From Papiliotrema nemorosa (lineage: Eukaryota; Basidiomycota; Tremellomycetes; Tremellales; Rhynchogastremaceae): a stretch of 64,000 nt of DNA. This document shows positions 55,814 through 64,000 of this stretch, in pieces. A program made the position numbers and the translations under genes. The DNA is taken from the NCBI GenBank assembly GCA_032158125.1, contig JASKOT010000006.1, positions 372,001 through 436,000 of the forward strand, in the 5' to 3' direction. Position 1 is the first letter of the stretch; each line of letters begins with the position of its first letter. The notes under the pieces were generated by a model that had not been told where the DNA came from, made no database searches, and saw only the letters and a list, made by a program, of their open reading frames with translations.

Positions 55814-56893
55814 ATGAGCAAACGATCCATCTCATCTGTATCTCGTTGTGCGCTCTGTAGTAGTTCTCGACGTATCATCCAAACCTCCACTTTCGCTCTT
55901 CCCCGACGTCACTTTAGCCAGACTACACCCCACTCACAACCAATGTCTTCCACCCCTTTGACAGAAGTCGAGGCGACTCGATACAGGGTGAGCAGAGGAC
56001 TCATCATGATCTGCCCAAGTGTGCTAAGCATCAGGACCTCCAGAACCTGCTTGCGCGCTTCCATGATCCTCAATCACCTTACTACATTCCCCCAGGGACC
56101 AAAGGTCCAGCTCATGAAAACGACCACTCGACTTCCCGAGCACCTGAACCTCTCGAGAGACCGGTAGAGAAATACGGTGGTGAAGCATATGATGCTTCAA
56201 GACGGGCTGCAACCGAATGGTTTGCAAATGAGGGGTATGATGAACGAGGACGAGTCGAGTGGCCTGTCGCGTGGGGAGATTGCGACATGTTCCGGTGAGC
56301 CTTTCTTGCGGTGCAATGACAGCCTATGTGCGCAATGGCTAATTCCAGACACGCCAATAACGTCCAATACGTGAGATGGTTCGAGACGGCTCGAATTAGG
56401 TGGACGGAAACTCTGGATCTGCCTCAACACGAGATTAGCAATCTTCTGGTGAGTCTTCAGACTCCGCCTCTCCATTGTCCCTCATAAAGAAAACTTCTGT
56501 GTCTGCGAATGCTGAGCTGATGTACAGGCTGCAAAGGGAGTAGGGATCATCCTCAAAGACATCTCGGTCAAGTACAAAGCGCCAGTAAACTACCCAGACA
56601 CGGTGAGTCGCTTTCCACCGCGCTGAACTCGAAAAGGCTGACATATAGTTGGCGATTGCTACCAAACCTCACTCGGTGGACAAGACCAGGGGAAGCTTTG
56701 GCCTCGCAAGCGCTTTCTACAGTCTAAAGGACAACAAGATTGTCGCTACTGCCGATTGGTGCGTCTTACTCCTTACAAGGTGAACCTTCGCTGATGGTGC
56801 AGCACGCTGGTCATGTATGACTATGATAATCTGCGTAAAGGCGAGATGCCTGATCACTTCCACGAGGCTCTTCTTCGACGAATCAAGCAGTAG
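55814..56893 (+). CDS. Hotdog-fold acyl-CoA thioesterase, mitochondrial
   Basis: 4-hydroxybenzoyl-CoA thioesterase-like protein. Exons 55814-55987, 56035-56294, 56349-56448, 56528-56602, 56649-56758 and 56803-56893 join in phase to 269 residues. The first 45 residues (SKRSISSVSRCALCSSSRR, then ALPRRHFSQTT) look like a mitochondrial presequence. The signature WGDCDMFRHANNVQYVRWFE carries the D-x-x-x-H/N-x-N-N-x-x-Y pattern of the 4HBT active site; later VSKYKAP-type and ASAFYSLKDNKIVATADCTL strands complete the hotdog fold. The substrate is unknown. Confidence 0.85.
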
Positions 56894-57105
56894 GCGGTGT
56901 ATCGCTTGCCATTGGACATTAGTCCGCCGAGACTTTGCGAAGAGGACGCTCATACTTCACGACACCATTGCATCGCCATCATCATTTTGTCTTACCCGTA
57001 TGCATATCTGCGGGTATATCTATGCTACAACAGGCTGATGTGTCTTCATGCTGATCATACTAATACAGTGTTCTCGTTCACCTCGTGCATCACAAGCTCC
57101 TGTCA

Positions 57106-59080
57106 CTAGATCAAAACGGCTGCCACACTTAGCGTTCCGCCCATCGCGCACGCCATCTGTACCCATCTGGGCAGCATGGAGATGCTCAGGTCCGCGCTAG
57201 ACTTGACGACGGTGACGACGGCCTCTGCGGCACCGGCGGCCGTACCATTGGTCTTGATGTTGGTCGTGCTGGCACCGGAAGTTGACAATCTCGAAGTGGC
57301 AGCAGCGACTATATCGTACCCCACTTGACTCTCTCCAGACGTGGACGGCGACTACCATGTGAGTGACATCCGAGGTCAAGGTACATGTACTTACCAAACC
57401 CGCTACTTCCATGCTGCAATTCGCGGTAAAGTAGTTGTAATAACCGATTTGCTGCTGATACTGCTGACCGTGTGTTGTGGTGCCGAGACAGGAAGAGCAC
57501 GCCGAAGCAGAAAGGACTCCTGGGTCGGTACAGATACACAAATCCTGCGTACACGTCTGCCCATCAGCCATGCTCCACCTTCGAGTGCACAATGCAAGCA
57601 GGAATAAAGCGAGGTCAAGGACACTCACATTAGAGAGACTCTTCCATGTGGAACAATCATTGTCGCACTTGGAGTCGATCTGATAACTGAAATACCCGAT
57701 AGCAGCGTTCAAGGCCAGCTTTGACTGCTCTAGCCTTTGTTCTGCCGCTCCACTCGGTACAGCGTCACCTCCCATAGTTCCAATCATAGTGGGCGAAGGG
57801 GAGAGAGTGATCTTGCTGGTGGTCGAGAGGGTGCTTGTGACTGTATACGACTCGTATTGAAGCCCTAGAACACCTGACCTGTCCGCGCCATCACCAGCCG
57901 AATTGGAGCTGGAAGCTGAGCCGAGGTGGACATTGGTAGAGTCAGAAGGGAGGTTGATCACGGATGGGGCGCCGGACGTGAGGGACTTCGGACCGCCCAT
58001 ATCTGTTGCGAGCAGAGCAGCATGTCTCAATCCACTTGGATCAGCCGCACTAGGCGGAGAAGAAGTCGGAGAGGCGATACCGATATTTGACCCAGTGCTC
58101 GAGGCGGGGCTAGGGTTGACAATCGGATCCGACTCTTCTGCAGAAGGGTTCAAGAACCCAGCTACGAATCTCGGTGAGCTTTCTCCAGTCGGGCTGTGCT
58201 GGGCAGATCCAGATGCTCCCGAGCTCGACGAGGACAAGGCGGGCGAAGATGTGGGAGAAAAGGCAGAGATTGACCCGGACCCCGAGGGCATCTGGGTCAA
58301 CAAACCTACCACACCGCTCATTGATGGTCCACTGGAGTATACCATACCTGCACCACTCGTACTGGTCCCACTTGAACCCGGGGAGGGCAGCAAAGAAGGC
58401 ATTGCGTACCCATACCCCGAGGCGTCCGAAATAGGGACTCGGATCGTATCGCTCGGATTCGCCACTCCCAACGACTGACATAGTCGGAGATAATCGTTAT
58501 ATTGGTCGAAGAAATCTTGATTGGCATTACATTGAGCACAGACCATCGCTGCGAGGGTACCTTCATTTTGACATACATCGGTGTCGGTCGTACAAGGTTC
58601 AAGGGTGAGGTTGAACACTGCACAACCTCCTCCGGGGACATTGCATTGTGTGGACGAAGATTCCAAGAGGCGATGTGCGAGCTGTAGGGGAGTTTTGGTC
58701 GAGCCGGAAGGAGAGGGTGAAGGTGAGGTAGATGAGTAATAGGGTGACGGAGATCCATATGGATTTGCTGGAGAGGAGACGGAAACTCCAGGCATGCCAG
58801 ACGGGACGCTGCCTGATGGAACGCTATATGAGCCATATATCGGACCCACAGTACTGCCACTGGCACTCATAGATGACGAGGGAGGGGCTTCACGAGGGAC
58901 GAGTCGAGGGAGGAGAGTGGCGGTCTTGGGAAGCGAAGTCGGGGCAGGGTAGATACCCGGGTCGAATCCGTCTCGGGCATGGGGGTGCTTGGTGATGGGT
59001 CGAGGAACTATCTCCCCCAGTGTAGGGACGATCAAGCTCCCCATGAGTGGGACGATCAAGGCAGGCAATATCTTGCGCAT
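57106..59080 (-). CDS. Cell-surface protein with two related Cys-rich domains, probably GPI-anchored
   Basis: Exons 59080-57629, 57556-57395 and 57351-57106 give 619 residues. Signal peptide MRKILPALIVPLMGSLIVP. Cys-rich domain 1 (about 145-205) includes CNVPGGGCAVF, CTTDTDVC, VCAQCNANQDFFDQYNDYLR. A long Ser/Gly/Pro linker follows. Domain 2 (about 465-540) includes KCDNDCSTWKSL, CTQDLCICTDPG, ACSSCLGTTTHGQQYQQQIG and YFTANC, with matching spacing. The C-terminus ends in a hydrophobic stretch (MACAMGGTLSVAAVLI) with Ser/Ala upstream, consistent with a GPI signal. Domain 2 exists only in the spliced product. Family not recognised. Confidence 0.78.
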
Positions 59081-59607
59081 CTTGTCCGGATTGGCCTTAG
59101 CGGCACAGCCGCTTTTCCTCGTCGAGGTTTTCGAATCTTGATTATCGTCTAAGCTCCACGAAGTTCTAAGGCAAACTTCGGATGGCCTGGATGACCTTTC
59201 AACTCTGATCAGCAGGTATCGCTGAAGATTTGGAGACCTCCAGCGATGGTATACTTGAACCCGGGGAGTCAGATCACCTGTTGTGGCGAATCCTCAAACC
59301 GTGTTTTGACTTGTGACATCCTTTGGTCCGCCCAAACCGCAAGCAGGTAGTCTTGACGCGTCTCATGGCGATCAGAATGAAAGGAACTTGCCATATCGGT
59401 TCCAGGAGTTGTTGCGTGTTCAAGCTGGCAATGACGTGCATATGAGGGGTTGTTTAGCTCTACTCGTCGATATTCTCTGGGAAGCGACTCGGCGGTCGAT
59501 GCGATCTCATGCATTGTGTTGTAGTTGATGGTGACCTATACGGCCAATAGAGCTCTTCCGGGTGAGGTTGCACTTCGACAAGCGACCAGCTGCGATGGAT
59601 TCCGTCC

Positions 59608-61687
59608 TCAATCTACGTTGAGCCACCTCCAGGGTTGCTCCATATACTTCTTCCAACTTTCCGTGAAAGCTATCAACTCCGCGCCTTCCAGCTACAACTT
59701 GTCAGCGAAAATGCCTTGCGCAAATGTAATCACCCACCACCCGATGATCACCGCTCCACCCGACTATACACCTCAACACAGCTCTCGTGCCACCCCGCTC
59801 GACTTCTTCCCTGTCCAGTTTCATACCATCATCTCTCAGATTCCACTCGACCTCCCACTTTGCTTGGCCCACTGCGCAGATTGCGATCGGTCCGCCAGGC
59901 GGTATGACCGGCGTGGCACTGGCTGCCTCGCCTAGACCGCCGACTGACGAAATGACCACATTTGCGCTCGTTCCCATCTTCGTAGGGTTCTGACGGAGTT
60001 GCGTTATTGCCGAGGTGATGCTCGACAAGGGAGTCGAGGGGTTTATAGGTGGTAGAGAGGGAGTGACTAGCCCATTTTTCGGATCTACTTTCTTAGCCCT
60101 TCATCTGACACTCTACCCAAAACTCACCCGAGACTGCGATTCCGATGATTCCGTCTCTTCTTATCTCCAACATCTTCTCGCTGTCTTGCTCTACCACCTT
60201 TGCTCGCATGACCGGATGCTCCTCCATTGCCAATAAGATACTTTTCACCAGTATACTCAGCAAGGTAGTCTTTTGCCGCGAAGGATCGTCTGCTGTTCCG
60301 ACAAGATGAGAGGGTATATCGGCCGCAAGGTATGCTAAGGGGCTTTGTGTTGGTCGGTGTGGCGGGTTAAGGGCTTTGAGATATGGCGCAAGAGGTGTGA
60401 GGTCTAGGGTATGTACATATCTACATCCATCAGCAAAGGTCACAACATTCCATGTCTGCGGATTCTGAAGAGTGCTCACCCGAAATGCGGTACTTGAGCT
60501 TGTGCTCCTAGAGCCCTAAACATGACCTTCCTAGTCCGTCCAAATGGCACCCTCGTCACCTCGTCCCAACTCGCTCTGTTGTCCCGGGCCGGGCTGGGAG
60601 TGTGCTGTTGATTTGAGACGCCTTGTTGACCCGACGATGATTCGGGATGATTCGAGGCGCTGCTCGAGGTTGCAATGTAAGATTCCACGTCCTGCCGTGT
60701 GATCCGACCTCTCTCCCCTGTACCTCTGATATCCGCCAAGTCCAATCCCAGCTTCCCGGCAAGCGATCTGACAGCAGGCGAGGTCAGGATGATCTTCCTT
60801 GATCCTTCTTCTTCTCGAGCTCGACGAGTCGGAACTGGTTGATCGTGCTGGACAGCAGCGGGAGCCGGAGCAGCAGGTAAGATTGCTGCTTCACCTGAAA
60901 ATTCGACACCAGTAGTGATGGGTACCTCTTCCTCTGCGTACTGATGAGGACGCCTCTCTGACGTCTTTGGCGGAGCTGAAGAAACCTGATGTTCCTCTTC
61001 CACGGGTGGAGATGGCTGTTTGACAACTTCCAGTGGACGATCTCCTACCGACGATTCCGTATCCTCTGTCGAAATAGCAGTAGTCGTAGCATCATCGTGG
61101 GGTTTGGACGTCTCCGCTGCTGCCCCATTATGCTCATCAGGATCTTCTCCTCCCGGCTCGTCCGTTCTGATCTCGCATAATGTCTGACCGACCTTGACCA
61201 TATCCCCTGCATGTACCTTGATGGAATGTACGACACCCGGAACGGGACTCGTCAACTCTGCTCTGCCCATCAGCACTGTGATTTTTGCTCGTAGAGATGC
61301 CGCTACCGGATACCTGTAATAGGCAATCCAGAATTCAAGAGGTGTTAGACCCTCCTGATACTCTGAGACTCTGACAGACACTTACGTGCTTTTGTCCGAT
61401 TGAACCTCGCACAAATCGTCAAAATGATCCACCGTTTGGCCTTCCTCTACCACCCATTTCAACATCTCCACTTCTGTGATTCCTTCCCCTATATCATGCA
61501 GCTTGAAAGGCACTATAGCTCTGTTTAGACATGTTGAGCTGAATGAACGGGATTGGCGACTCGACGATGGGCGGGGACCGCTCAATCGAAGTGGTGAAGA
61601 GCTAGAAAGCGCAGCTCGACCCGCCAGACTCAATCGCCCATTCCACCTTCCGCACCCGGAAAATGCCCCAGACAACCTTGGGATCAT
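59608..61687 (-). CDS. Branched-chain 2-oxoacid dehydrogenase E2 (dihydrolipoyl transacylase)
   Basis: Mitochondrial E2 core for leucine, isoleucine and valine breakdown. Exons 61687-61386, 61262-60480, 60420-60128, 60084-59738 and 59691-59608 join in phase to 602 residues. Presequence rich in Arg/Ser; lipoyl domain FKLHDIGEGITEVEMLKWVV with lipoylated Lys99 in EVQSDKST; peripheral-subunit-binding domain TSPAVRSLAGKLGLDLADIR (about 260-295); acyltransferase core with PHFGYVHTLDLT and catalytic DHRV (His573) followed by LEGAELIAF. Intron 1 is 123 nt; it must run to the acceptor at 61263, since an inner CAG would insert about 15 foreign residues into the lipoyl domain. The interdomain linkers are unusually long. 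Confidence 0.88.
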
Positions 61688-62029
61688 ACTGAACAGAGGC
61701 AATGGGGGGGTGTTATTGGGCCGAACAAGTCGAATGGACAGCTATTGATGTATCACTCCGGTCGTCGTTTGCGTCGGACCTCTCGGCTACTCTTCCCGGC
61801 CGGAGCTTGCGATGCCCCGCATTCATCTGCATCACCGCTCAACACACTTGAGACCGAGACTGTCAGCAACACACCTCAAACGGGCATGCAAACATGTGAA
61901 CTGCAGCTTCAGGTGGACCAGATAAAGATTCATGCGTTTCATTTTTGGCAACAGGGTTTGAAAGAAGGTAAAAGGGGTAAGAATTTACTGATCCGGAATA
62001 GAGGTGAGGATAAGAGCTTGTACCACCTC
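61688..62029. other. Short intergenic region
   Basis: Promoter of the E2 gene and 3' flank of actin; no gene seen. Confidence 0.5.
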
Positions 62030-63478
<1,449 letters not shown>

Positions 63479-64000
63479 TTTGGCGGTCTAACTGTGGAAA
63501 GAGAAAGAACCACTGTCAGCGATCGTGTTCAAGGTTGTGTAGGTATCTTGCAGAATGATCGAAATGGAGGACAGGCAGGAGTCTACTTGGGCAGGAGGAG
63601 GCAATGTAGAGTTTCGAAGTGGGCAAAGCGATGTTGCGCAGTATATAGCGATGCACGCTACCACTCGATGGGAAATCCAGGCCTGGGCCGACGGACAATC
63701 GTCCTCCCAGCTGAGCTCGGCAGGTCTTGACCCATCTCACGGGCCGCGACTGGCCCACGAAGCACAAAGCTTGGCTTGGGCTGGGGGACGCGCAGGGGAA
63801 GCCACGAGAGAGACGTGAGGGGAGATCGAAGAGGTGGCAGACGTGGAGGCTTATCTCCACCGCCAACGAAGCTCTTGGTTCGCGATGGACCTCGCGGACC
63901 CCGATGCTGATGGGCTAGACTTATCGCTGAGGGTGCCATCTGTCCGGGCCATCGGCACCACCGCCCACACAACGATGTATGCGATCATTGTATCGGTTGT
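63479..64000. other. Actin promoter and upstream region
   Basis: The 5' leader next to the ATG has a pyrimidine-rich tract ending in CAG (minus strand, about 63490-63510), suggesting a 5'-UTR intron. No other gene is supported up to the window end. Confidence 0.5.

Noticed and set aside
61263..61385. Reading the E2 lipoyl domain through an inner acceptor at about 61310
   Set aside because: It would insert about 15 residues beside the lipoyl lysine; the longer intron gives a standard DKSTAELTSPVPG hairpin.

Overview
This window is nuclear DNA of a basidiomycete yeast, most likely a tremellomycete related to Cryptococcus or Kwoniella. The basis is gene structure. Most genes carry many introns of about 40-55 nt with donors such as GTGAGT or GTAAGT and CTGAC/CTAAC-like branch points just before the acceptor. 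The products are also fungal: a Bim1-like surface protein, a DUF1996/WSC protein, Erg3, an FG nucleoporin and an Mch1-type transporter. Nothing looks bacterial, viral or transposase-like. I assigned species group by recognition only; no search was possible.

Layout, left to right. 1-10.5 kb: the 3' part of an Mch1-like transporter, a dynein light intermediate chain, an intron-containing tRNA-Arg(UCU), a Btz/SELOR-motif protein, a J-domain/CSL zinc-finger (Dph4-like) protein and the sterol C-5 desaturase. 12-24 kb: an AAAP amino-acid transporter, a charged hypothetical protein, a DFGDF-motif trafficking-type protein, a single-pass membrane protein, a cyclophilin-RRM protein, a duplicated-DUF3072 protein and a Bim1-like cell-surface protein. 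24.6-34.9 kb: a hypothetical gene, a GNAT acetyltransferase, glutamine synthetase (with a 399-nt first intron), a peroxisomal-type 3-ketoacyl-CoA thiolase and a Tpa1/Ofd1 dioxygenase. 35.8-45.3 kb: a hypothetical protein, an FG nucleoporin, the PP4 catalytic subunit, a degenerate acyl-CoA-synthetase-like gene, a pair of tRNA-like repeats and an ER DnaJ ending in RDEL. 45.6-59.1 kb: two hypothetical genes, three secreted or surface Cys-rich proteins and a hotdog thioesterase. 59.6-63.5 kb: branched-chain 2-oxoacid dehydrogenase E2 and actin.

The genes are independent housekeeping and cell-surface genes. I see no cluster acting as one pathway. Five head-to-head pairs share short promoters (about 215-475 bp), and a TCACGTGA palindrome recurs in five intergenic regions. 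I followed reading phase through every junction of the multi-exon models; actin closes at exactly 375 residues.

I did not find a defence system, biosynthetic cluster or other large new system. The most unusual items are: an actin start codon split by an intron and followed by an 11-nt micro-exon; two diverged copies of a tRNA-like repeat; two GC-AG introns whose reading phase requires them; a structured long intron in glutamine synthetase; a decayed acyl-CoA-synthetase-like gene with an unclear 3' end; and a surface protein with a duplicated Cys-rich domain.
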